From positions 2,916,501 through 2,980,500 of the forward strand of contig CP119314.1 of NCBI GenBank assembly GCA_029202385.1: DNA of 64,000 nt. The letters are read 5' to 3'. The first letter of the stretch is position 1. The number at the start of each line of letters is the position of its first letter. Below, one piece after another: positions 24,616-32,720 of this stretch. The translations under genes and the position numbers were made by a program. The stretch comes from Candidatus Sphingomonas phytovorans. Its GTDB lineage: Bacteria; Pseudomonadota; Alphaproteobacteria; Sphingomonadales; Sphingomonadaceae. The notes under the pieces are model-generated. The model saw only the letters and a program-made list of their open reading frames with translations, had not been told where the DNA came from and did no database searches.

Positions 24616-24915
24616 TCAGCGGCAGATGCGCACCCGATACCCGTACCGCCACTCGGTCCAGCACCGCGGCCCGTACCAGCCATAACCGCCGCGCCAGCGA
24701 TAAGGCCGGTAGCGGGGCCCGTCCCAGCCGCCACGGTAGCCGTGCCAGCCACGGTCCCAGCCGCGGCCGCCGCCTCGGCCATAATCGCCGCGGCCGCCGT
24801 GATCGTGCCAGCCACCGCCACCATGACCACCCCATCGCTGCGCATCGGCGCTGGTACTGATAGTGAGTGAGGCAACCGCCAGCCCGGTTGCGGCAAAGAC
24901 GTGTGAGATTTTCAT
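24616..24915 (-). CDS. small Gly/Arg/Trp/Tyr-rich exported protein
   Basis: The 99-residue protein has a signal peptide of about 25 residues (ADA|Q) followed by a low-complexity region of Gly, Arg, His, Trp and Tyr, then a short tail with two Cys (RCWTEWRYGYRVRICR). Such small basic exported proteins are frequent in sphingomonads; function is unknown. The upstream leader holds a short dyad TCCG-TCGAA-TCGGA. Start at 24915 is the first that gives a signal peptide. Confidence 0.7.
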   Translation of the reverse strand: MKISHVFAATGLAVASLTISTSADAQRWGGHGGGGWHDHGGRGDYGRGGGRGWDRGWHGYRGGWDGPRYRPYRWRGGYGWYGPRCWTEWRYGYRVRICR

Positions 24916-25027
24916 CGCCTGGTCCTTCCTGTCCGTCGAATCGGACATGAAAAAGACTACGCTCGAAACCGGATCGGGATGCTGAATGGAGCGGTAATCT
25001 GGCGTACAGGTGCCGCGGGCCGCCGCG

Positions 25028-26134
25028 CTATCCGCGCGGTTGCTGCTGCGTCGCGCAATGGATGCCCCCGCCCGATTCACCGATCGCATCGATATCGAGC
25101 ATCACCACCGCCCGGCCGGGATAGAGCGTCGCCAGCGTCTCGCGTGCCTCATCGTCGGCACGCTGGTCGCCGAACTGCGGCGCAATGACCGCACCATTGC
25201 AAACATAATAATTGACATAGCTGGCGACGAAGTCCTCGCGCCGCGAGCGGATATCCTCCGGCTCGGGCAGGCGGACGATGGACAGCCGCCGTCCGCGCGC
25301 GTCGGTCGCCCGTTCGAGGATGCCCAGCGTCCGGTGCGCCGACAGCGATCCCGGATCCCCGGGGTCGAGCTCGTCGTCGATCTGGATCACCACCCGGCCC
25401 GGCCCGACGAACCGCGCCAGTCCGTCGATATGATCGTCGGTGATGTCGGCACCCTTGATGCCCGGCGCCCAGATCATCTTGCGCGCGCCCAGCGCCACGC
25501 CGAGCCGCGCGGCGATGCGGTCGGCGGAGAGCCCCGGATTGCGATTGTCGTTCACCCAGCAACTGGCATGCGCCAGCATGGTACCGTCGCCGTCATGCTC
25601 GACGCCGCCCTGCTCGCCGACCACGCCGCTGTCGACCAGCGCCAGGCCAAGCCGGGACGCAACACGGCGCGCGACCAGCGCGTCGTTGGCATGGGGCTGC
25701 TTGCCGCCCCAGCCATTGAAGCGGATATGCGCGACCGCCAGCTTGCCGTCAGCGCCGCGCACGAAGGTCGGGCCGCTGTCGCGGCACCAAAGATCGTCGG
25801 TCGGGATCTCCCAGAACTCGACGCCGCCGGAAAAGGCCGGCCGCTTCAGGCCGATCGCATCGGGCGCGGCGAGCATCGCCACCGGCTCATGCTCCGCGAT
25901 CGCGTTGGCGACACGGACGATCGCCGCCTGCACCCTCGTCAGGTCGCGCGCGCCATAGGTCGCGACAGCCACCGGCCATTGCATCAGCGTCCGCAGGTGT
26001 GGTTCGCTTTCGAGCGGCATCTCGTACGGCGCCGCTCCAGCCCGCACCGCAGCGGCGCAGCCGCCGCCCGGCAATCCAATGCCCATCGCTATCCCGGCCT
26101 TGAGTCCGACCCCGATCATCGTCCGTCGATCCAT
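25028..26134 (-). CDS. agmatine deiminase family protein, exported
   Basis: Agmatine deiminase converts agmatine to N-carbamoylputrescine. The 368 residues include the family's WCRDSGPTFV segment, EQGGVEHDG, the DDHIDG acidic motif and the C-terminal catalytic Cys in GGIHCATQQQP. Unlike the cytosolic enzyme, it starts with an RR-containing, Gly-rich hydrophobic leader ending in GGGC at about residue 27, so a Tat-exported lipoprotein is likely. The ATG at 26134 and a GTG at 26137 are equally possible starts. Related exported proteins may act on peptidyl-arginine instead; substrate is unproven. Confidence 0.88.
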   Translation of the reverse strand: MDRRTMIGVGLKAGIAMGIGLPGGGCAAAVRAGAAPYEMPLESEPHLRTLMQWPVAVATYGARDLTRVQAAIVRVANAIAEHEPVAMLAAPDAIGLKRPAFSGGVEFWEIPTDDLWCRDSGPTFVRGADGKLAVAHIRFNGWGGKQPHANDALVARRVASRLGLALVDSGVVGEQGGVEHDGDGTMLAHASCWVNDNRNPGLSADRIAARLGVALGARKMIWAPGIKGADITDDHIDGLARFVGPGRVVIQIDDELDPGDPGSLSAHRTLGILERATDARGRRLSIVRLPEPEDIRSRREDFVASYVNYYVCNGAVIAPQFGDQRADDEARETLATLYPGRAVVMLDIDAIGESGGGIHCATQQQPRG

Positions 26135-26622
26135 CACGCGATACTGGCCGCTCCGCCAGCCGAGTCAATCTCAGCCTTTGCCGGCACCGCATCGGCGGGA
26201 GGGCAAAGGGCCGGGGCGGCCGATTTCGATGGGCAGGTTCGATTCTATTCTCGCCCCATCCGTGGCAGCCCCCGGCAATGGATAGCATCGCCTTAGAAAA
26301 GTCGGCCCGCGCCGGCGCGTTGAATCAAACCATCCGAAAGGGGGAACCCGCCCCGACTGGGAGCGATTTTTCCGCCACTTTCCGCACATTTTACCGCTGT
26401 TCCGCAGTAACAGGGAAAATCGCCCCCAAGCCTTTGATCCGAAAAGAGGATTTCGACCCGAAAATCCAACATAACAGCGGAAGAAAAAACGAAAGCGCCG
26501 AAACAGCAGAAAACAGCGGTGAACCAGCTCGATTCAAACGCCCCGGCCGGTCCCGAGCGCGCCGCCGCCCGGCCTGTCCACGGCAAAATCCCGACTGCTT
26601 CGGCACGCGCGCCACCTCCCCG
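26135..26622. other. 488-base region upstream of mutS with nested inverted repeats
   Basis: No gene is evident. A 15-base inverted repeat pairs 26359-26373 (GGGAGCGATTTTTCC) with 26413-26427 (GGGAAAATCGCCCCC), with a nested CTGTT / AACAG hairpin at 26397-26413. Downstream, 26440-26530 is purine-rich and comparatively A-rich. The region may hold the mutS promoter and a structured leader. Confidence 0.45.
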
Positions 26623-29268
26623 ATGACGGCTCGCAAAATTCCCGCTACCCAACCGCCGATGCACGCCCCCTCCCCCGCCCCGACTCCGATGATGGCGCAA
26701 TATCTCGCGCTGAAGGCCGATGCAGCGGATTGCCTGCTCTTCTACCGCATGGGCGATTTCTTCGAGATGTTCTTCGAGGACGCGAAGATCGCCGCCGCCG
26801 TGCTCGACATCGCGCTCACCGCCCGCGGCGAGCATGACGGCGTGCCGATCCCGATGTGCGGCGTGCCGGTCCATGCGGCTGAAGGCTATCTCGCCCGCCT
26901 GATCAAGGCCGGCCACCGGGTCGCCATCGCCGAGCAGACCGAAAGCCCGGCCGAGGCCAGGGCGCGGATGGGTTCCAAGGCGCTCGTCTCCCGCGCGATC
27001 ATCCGCGTGGTGACGGCCGGCACGCTCACCGAGGAGGCCCTGCTCGACGCCCGCACCGCCAATTGGTGCGTCGCGATCGGCGAGGTCGCGGGCGGCGTCG
27101 CCCTCGCCGCCGCCGACGTCTCGACCGGCCGGTTCGAGCTGATCGAGACCGATGCGGCAGGACTGGGTGCCGAACTGGCCCGCCTCGCCCCGGCCGAGAC
27201 GATCGCGTCGGAAGCCGGCACGTTCGCCGAGATCGCGACCACGCTGCGCCCCCGCAGCGAGTTCGACACCGCCAATGGCGAGGCGCGGCTGAAGGCGTTG
27301 TTCGGCGTCGCCACGCTTGACGGCTTCGGCCAGTTCAGCCGCGCCGGCCTTGTCGCGGCCGGCGGGCTCGTCGCCTATCTCGATCACACGGCGAAGGGCT
27401 CGCTCCCCTTCCTGCGCCCGCCGCGCCTGCTCCAGGCAGCGCAGCAGATGGCGATCGACGGCGCCACCCGCGAAAGCCTTGAACTAACCGCCACCGCCTC
27501 GGGCCAGCGTAAGGGCAGCCTGCTCGACTCGGTCGACCGTACCGTCACCGGCGCCGGCGCGCGCGCGCTTGCGGCCGATATCGGCGCCCCGCTGGTCGAT
27601 CGCGCCCGGATCGAGGCCCGGCTCGATCTCGTGCAGCTGCTCCATGACGATAGCGGGCTGCGCGAGGCGCTTCGATCCACGCTCCGCAGTCTTCCCGATG
27701 TCGGCCGCGCGCTCGGCCGCCTCGCCGCCGGACGCGGTTCTCCCCGCGATCTCGGCCAGCTTCGCGACGGGCTCGACGGCGCGTGGAAGCTGGGCGAGCG
27801 GCTCGACAGGATCGACCAGCCCCCCGCCCTGCTCGCCGAGCTTGCCCCGCAACTGCGCGGTCATGGCGGGCTGATCGACCTGCTCTCCCGCGCGCTCGTG
27901 CCCTCGCCGCCGATCGACGTCTCGGCCGGCGGCTATATTGCCGAGGGCTATGACGCCGCGCTCGACGATTTGCGCGATGCCGGTGCCGGCGGCCGTCGCG
28001 CCATTGCAGCGCTTGAGGCGGAATTCCGTACCCAGACCGGCGTGTCGGCGCTCAAGATCCGCCACAATGGCGTGCTCGGCTATCATATCGAGGTTCCGGC
28101 CCGTGCCGCCGATCCATTGATGAAGGCGGACAGCGGCTTCACCCATCGCCAGACGCTCGCCGGCGTGGTCCGCTTCAACGCGCCCGCGCTGCACGATGTC
28201 GCGATGAAGGTGACCCAGGCAGGTGCCCATGCCCTCGCCGCCGAAGCCGCACATCTCGAAGACCTGACAACGGCGGCGCTCGACCGCCGCGAACCGATAG
28301 CCGCGACCGCCGACGCCCTCGCGCGGCTCGACGTCGCCTCCGGCCTGGCGGAGCGCGCGGCGGAGGGCGGCTGGACCCGTCCTGCCCTGGTCGAACATAG
28401 CTGCTTCGAGATCGAGGGCGGCCGCCATCCCGTGGTCGAGAACGCCCTGGCCGCGCGGGGCGAGCGCTTCGTCGCGAACGACTGCAGGCTCTCCGAGGAC
28501 TCGCGCCTCTGGCTGGTGACCGGCCCGAACATGGGCGGTAAATCGACCTTCCTGCGCCAGAACGCGCTGATCGCGGTGCTCGCCCAGGCCGGTGCCTATG
28601 TCCCAGCGACATCAGCGAAGCTCGGCCTGGTCGATCGCCTGTTCAGCCGGGTCGGTGCTTCGGACAATCTCGCAAGAGGCCGCTCGACCTTCATGGTCGA
28701 GATGGTCGAGACCGCCGCGATCCTGGCCCAGGCGACACCGCGCAGCTTCGTCATCCTCGACGAGGTCGGGCGCGGCACCTCGACCTATGACGGACTCGCC
28801 ATCGCATGGGCGGTGGTCGAGGCGATCCATGAGGACAATCGCTGCCGCTGCCTGTTCGCCACCCATTATCACGAGTTGACCCGGCTGGCGGAACGCTGCG
28901 ACGCGCTTACCCTCCACCACGTCCGCGCGCGCGAATGGAAGGGCGATCTGGTCCTGCTCCACGAGGTGAGCGAAGGCCCGGCCGATCGCAGCTACGGCCT
29001 CGCCGTGGCGCGGCTGGCGGGCCTCTCCCCGGTGACGATCGCCCGCGCCAAGGCGGTCCTCGCCAAGCTCGAAGCCGGCCGCGCCAAGACCGGCGGCATC
29101 GCGGCCGGCCTTGACGACCTGCCCCTCTTCGCCTCGGTTACCGCCGAGGTCGAGCAGGAGACCGACCTGCTGAAGACCGAGGTGGAGAAGATCGACGTGG
29201 ATGCGCTGACGCCGCGAGAGGCGCTTGACGTGCTGTATCGGCTGAAGGCGCTGGCGAAGGAGTCGTGA
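26623..29268 (+). CDS. mutS: DNA mismatch repair protein MutS
   Basis: MutS recognises mismatches and recruits MutL. The protein (881 residues from 26623) has the mismatch-contacting F-x-E motif in GDFFEMF (about 44-49), connector, lever and clamp domains, the Walker A GPNMGGKST near 634, SFVILDEVGRGTSTYDG (Walker B) near 709, and ATHYHELT. The frame is open far upstream, but those residues do not look like MutS. ATG 26623 or ATG 26659 gives the family start; neither has a good ribosome-binding site. It is followed by a repeat pair and then glnD. Confidence 0.96.
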   Translation: MTARKIPATQPPMHAPSPAPTPMMAQYLALKADAADCLLFYRMGDFFEMFFEDAKIAAAVLDIALTARGEHDGVPIPMCGVPVHAAEGYLARLIKAGHRVAIAEQTESPAEARARMGSKALVSRAIIRVVTAGTLTEEALLDARTANWCVAIGEVAGGVALAAADVSTGRFELIETDAAGLGAELARLAPAETIASEAGTFAEIATTLRPRSEFDTANGEARLKALFGVATLDGFGQFSRAGLVAAGGLVAYLDHTAKGSLPFLRPPRLLQAAQQMAIDGATRESLELTATASGQRKGSLLDSVDRTVTGAGARALAADIGAPLVDRARIEARLDLVQLLHDDSGLREALRSTLRSLPDVGRALGRLAAGRGSPRDLGQLRDGLDGAWKLGERLDRIDQPPALLAELAPQLRGHGGLIDLLSRALVPSPPIDVSAGGYIAEGYDAALDDLRDAGAGGRRAIAALEAEFRTQTGVSALKIRHNGVLGYHIEVPARAADPLMKADSGFTHRQTLAGVVRFNAPALHDVAMKVTQAGAHALAAEAAHLEDLTTAALDRREPIAATADALARLDVASGLAERAAEGGWTRPALVEHSCFEIEGGRHPVVENALAARGERFVANDCRLSEDSRLWLVTGPNMGGKSTFLRQNALIAVLAQAGAYVPATSAKLGLVDRLFSRVGASDNLARGRSTFMVEMVETAAILAQATPRSFVILDEVGRGTSTYDGLAIAWAVVEAIHEDNRCRCLFATHYHELTRLAERCDALTLHHVRAREWKGDLVLLHEVSEGPADRSYGLAVARLAGLSPVTIARAKAVLAKLEAGRAKTGGIAAGLDDLPLFASVTAEVEQETDLLKTEVEKIDVDALTPREALDVLYRLKALAKES

Positions 29269-29288
29269 GCGGAGCGACCCTCTTCCGC

Positions 29289-29422
29289 TCTCTCCCCCTG
29301 TGGGAGAGGGAAGGGGCCCATCGCATAGCGATGGGAAGGGTGAGGGGGACACGCGCGAGGGTTTCGAACCTCACTCCCCCTCATCCGGCCCTCGGGGCCT
29401 CCGTCTCCCACAAGGCGAGAAG
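29289..29422. repeat. REP-like element with three hairpins
   Basis: A CTCTCCC / GGGAGAG hairpin (29289-29308) is followed by CCCATCGC-ATA-GCGATGGG (29317-29335), inverted arms GGGTGAGGGGGA and TCACTCCCCCTC, and a decayed outer hairpin near 29402-29422. It belongs to the two-hairpin family but has an extra internal stem. It separates mutS from glnD. Confidence 0.7.
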
Positions 29423-29482
29423 GAAAGAAGATGGCGCTGCAACGCGCGTGACGCCATCCTTCGAAACCCCTATCTCCCGATC

Positions 29483-32230
29483 ATGACAGGCCGCTTCGAC
29501 TCCCTCCCGCACCGCCGCGCGATCATCGATCGCCGCTTGCTTGCCGATGCGCTTGCCGCGCTTGAGGGCGAGGACAAGCTCGCGCTTCGCCGCGCCGCCA
29601 CCGATATCCTCAAGACGGCGCTCGACGCCGGCCGCGCCGAGATCGCCCGCCGCCTCATCGAGCATCCCTCGCGCGGGCTCGAGGCGGCCGCCGCCCAGGC
29701 ATTCCTGACCGACCAGCTTCTCCGCCTGCTCTACGACTTCACCGTCACCCGCCTCTACCGCCTGAGCAACCCGACCGCGGCCGAACGCCTCACCCTGATC
29801 GCGGTCGGCGGCTATGGCCGCGGCGAGATGGCGCCCTATTCGGACATCGACATCGGTTTCCTCACCCCCTGGAAACAGACCGGCTGGGCCGAGCAGGTGA
29901 TCGAGACCATGCTCTATGCGCTGTGGGATCTCGGGCTGAAGGTCGGCCATAGCAGCCGCTCGCTCGATGAGATGGTCCGCCAGTCAAGGAGCGACGTGAC
30001 GATCCGCACCGCCTTGCTCGAGGCGCGCTATGTCTGGGGCGACATGGCGCTTTACGACGAAGCGGCGGCGAAGTTCCACGCCGAGGTACAGGCAGGCACC
30101 GCGCGAACCTTCATCACCGAGAAGCTCGCCGAGCGCGAGGTGCGCCACCGCAAGATGGGCGACACGCGCTATGTCGTCGAGCCCAATGTGAAGGAGGCCA
30201 AGGGCGGCCTGCGCGATCTGCACACCCTCTTCTGGATCGGCAAATACGCCTATAATGTCAGCGAGCCCGCGCAGTTGGTCGAGGCCGACCTGCTCAGCCG
30301 CGCCGAATACCGGTTGTTCCACCGCGCCGAGAACTTCCTCTGGGCGGTGCGCTGCCACCTCCACAGCATCGCCGGCCGCGCCGAGGACCGGCTGACCTTC
30401 GACCTGCAGCGCGAGATCGCCGAGCGGATGCGCTTCGCCGACCGGCCGGGCAAGTCGAGCGTCGAGCGTTTCATGCAATATTACTTCCTGCAGGCGAAGA
30501 CGGTCGGCGACCTGACCGGCGTCTTCCTGGCGCATCTCGACGAGAAGTTCGCCGCGCGCGGGCGCCGTTTCGGCTTCCCGACGCTCCGCCGCGCGCCGGG
30601 CAAGCTCAACGGCTTTACCATCGACCGCGGCCGGCTCGCCTTGCCTTCCGACGACTTCCTCCAGAAGAAGCCGGTCCGCCTGATCGAGATGTTCGCGCTG
30701 GCCGACAGGCACGGCATGGAGATCCACCCGCTAGCGATGCGCGCCGCCGCGCGCGACGCGAAGCTGGCCGACGACATCCGCCGCGACCCTCAGGCCAATG
30801 CGCTGTTCCTCGACGTGCTGACCTCGCCGCGCGATCCGGAGACGGTGCTGCGCTGGATGAACGAGGCGGGGGTGTTCGGCCGCTTCGTGCCGGATTTCGG
30901 CAAGGTCGTGGCGCAGATGCAGTTCGACATGTATCACCATTACACAGTCGACGAGCACACCATCCGCGCCATCGGCCTGCTCGCGAAGATCGAGCGCGGC
31001 GAGCTCAACGAGGATCATCCGCTCTCCGCCGCGATCATGAAGCAGATCGTCTCGCGCCGCGTGCTCTATGTCGCCGTGCTGCTCCACGACATCGCCAAGG
31101 GCCGCGGCGGCGATCATTCGATCCTGGGTGCGGAGGTCGCGCACCGGCTCTGCCCGCGCTTCGGCCTGAACGCGGCGGAGACCGAGACGGTCGCCTGGCT
31201 GGTGCGATGGCACCTGCTGATGTCGGCCACCGCCTTCAAGCGCGACCTGTCCGACTTCAAGACCATCCTGGATTTCTGCGAGATCGTGCAGAGTCCCGAA
31301 CGCCTTCGCCTCCTGCTGGCCCTGACCGTGGTCGACATCCGCGCGGTCGGCCCCGGCGTGTGGAACGGCTGGAAGCGCCAGCTCCTTTCCGACCTCTATG
31401 AATCGGCGGAGGAAGTGCTCCGGCTCGGCCACAAGCAGAAGGGCCGCAGCGAACGCATCGCCGCCAAGCAGGAAACGTTGCAGGCAGCACTCGGCTGGGA
31501 CGATGCCCGCTTCGCCGCGCTGGTGAAGCGCCTGCCCGAACCCTATTGGGTCGCCGAGCCAGAGGATGTGCTGGTCCGCAACGCGCGCGTGATCGAGGAG
31601 GCCGGTTCGGCCCAGCTCTTCATCGCGGCGCAGGTCTATCCGGAACGCGGCGCGACCCTCGTCACCGTCTATGCCGCCGACCATCCCGGCCTGTTCTACC
31701 GAATCGCCGGCGCGATCAGCGTCGCGGGCGGCAACATCATCGACGCGCGAATCCACACCACGCGCGACGGCATGGCGCTCGACAATTTCCTCGTGCAGGA
31801 CCCGGTCGGCCGCCCGTTCGACGATGCCGGCCAGCTCGGACGGCTGAAGAGCGCGATCGAGGATGCGCTGGCCAACCGCTCGAAGCTTGCCGACCGGCTG
31901 ATGGCCAAGCCGCTGCCGCGCACCCGCGCCGAGGCGTTCGACATCGCGCCGAACGTGCTGATCGACAACCGCGCCTCGAATCGCTTCACCGTGATCGAGG
32001 TCAATGCGCGCGACCGGCCGGCGCTGCTGCACCAACTCGCACATGCGCTGTTCCAGTCGAAGGTGACGATCCACTCGGCGCATGTCGCCACCTATGGCGA
32101 GCGCGCGGTCGACACTTTCTATCTGACCGACCTGACCGGCGACAAGATCGCCGGCGGCCTTCGCCTCAAGGCAATCGAAAAACGCCTGCTCGAAGCGGCG
32201 GCAGGCACACCGATGCAGGAAGCCGCATGA
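29483..32230 (+). CDS. glnD: PII uridylyltransferase / uridylyl-removing enzyme
   Basis: GlnD senses glutamine and adds or removes UMP on PII proteins to control nitrogen assimilation. The 915 residues hold the nucleotidyltransferase motif GGYGRGEMAPYSDIDIGF (about 109-126), an HD domain for UMP removal (around 490-560, with VLLHDIAKG), and two C-terminal ACT domains (about 718-790 and 833-905) that bind glutamine. The open frame extends upstream through the repeat region, but the ATG at 29483 gives the expected N-terminus. Length is normal for alphaproteobacteria. Confidence 0.96.
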   Translation: MTGRFDSLPHRRAIIDRRLLADALAALEGEDKLALRRAATDILKTALDAGRAEIARRLIEHPSRGLEAAAAQAFLTDQLLRLLYDFTVTRLYRLSNPTAAERLTLIAVGGYGRGEMAPYSDIDIGFLTPWKQTGWAEQVIETMLYALWDLGLKVGHSSRSLDEMVRQSRSDVTIRTALLEARYVWGDMALYDEAAAKFHAEVQAGTARTFITEKLAEREVRHRKMGDTRYVVEPNVKEAKGGLRDLHTLFWIGKYAYNVSEPAQLVEADLLSRAEYRLFHRAENFLWAVRCHLHSIAGRAEDRLTFDLQREIAERMRFADRPGKSSVERFMQYYFLQAKTVGDLTGVFLAHLDEKFAARGRRFGFPTLRRAPGKLNGFTIDRGRLALPSDDFLQKKPVRLIEMFALADRHGMEIHPLAMRAAARDAKLADDIRRDPQANALFLDVLTSPRDPETVLRWMNEAGVFGRFVPDFGKVVAQMQFDMYHHYTVDEHTIRAIGLLAKIERGELNEDHPLSAAIMKQIVSRRVLYVAVLLHDIAKGRGGDHSILGAEVAHRLCPRFGLNAAETETVAWLVRWHLLMSATAFKRDLSDFKTILDFCEIVQSPERLRLLLALTVVDIRAVGPGVWNGWKRQLLSDLYESAEEVLRLGHKQKGRSERIAAKQETLQAALGWDDARFAALVKRLPEPYWVAEPEDVLVRNARVIEEAGSAQLFIAAQVYPERGATLVTVYAADHPGLFYRIAGAISVAGGNIIDARIHTTRDGMALDNFLVQDPVGRPFDDAGQLGRLKSAIEDALANRSKLADRLMAKPLPRTRAEAFDIAPNVLIDNRASNRFTVIEVNARDRPALLHQLAHALFQSKVTIHSAHVATYGERAVDTFYLTDLTGDKIAGGLRLKAIEKRLLEAAAGTPMQEAA

Positions 32231-32249
32231 TCTGACACAGGAGAGTCCT

Positions 32250-32630
32250 ATGCCGGTATTGGGAATTGGCGGCCTGTTCTTTCGCGCGACCAACCCGGAC
32301 GCGCTGTCGGCCTGGTATCGCGAGCATCTGAACGTCGGCGCGGGCTGCGTCGCGCTCGACCAGGGAGCCCCCGACGAATGGGCGTGGAAGGCGGCGGGCG
32401 GCCCGGTCGTCTTCGCGCCGTTCAAGGCCGACACCGACTATTTCGCCGCCGACCGCCAGTGGATGATCAACCTGCGCGTCAGCGACCTCGATTCGCTGCT
32501 CGAACAGCTCAACGCAGCCGGCATCGAGATCATCACCAAGCCTGAATGGAACGACCCGTCAGTCGGCCAGTTCGCCCGGATCCACGATCCCGAAGGCAAT
32601 GCGATCGAGTTGTGGGAACCGCCGGCCTGA
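32250..32630 (+). CDS. VOC-superfamily (glyoxalase-like) protein
   Basis: The 126-residue protein has the beta-alpha-beta-beta-beta repeats of the vicinal oxygen chelate fold: an N-terminal LFFRATNPDALSAWYREHL and a C-terminal RIHDPEGNAIELWEP, where the Glu is a usual metal ligand. The gene follows glnD by 19 bases, with CAGGAGAG before its ATG, so it may be co-transcribed. Function could be lyase, dioxygenase or antibiotic binding; nothing decides. Confidence 0.85.
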   Translation: MPVLGIGGLFFRATNPDALSAWYREHLNVGAGCVALDQGAPDEWAWKAAGGPVVFAPFKADTDYFAADRQWMINLRVSDLDSLLEQLNAAGIEIITKPEWNDPSVGQFARIHDPEGNAIELWEPPA

Positions 32631-32720
32631 TTCAAACCGGTGCCATATCCTTATACTCACCCGCTCCACGCGAACTGAAGGGCAGCGCCCGACCCGAAGG
32701 ATCGGATCGGGCGCCTTCGG

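Noticed and set aside
26278..26622. 115-residue N-terminal extension of MutS
   Set aside because: The extension has no resemblance to MutS and covers inverted repeats; the family N-terminus begins at 26623 or 26659.
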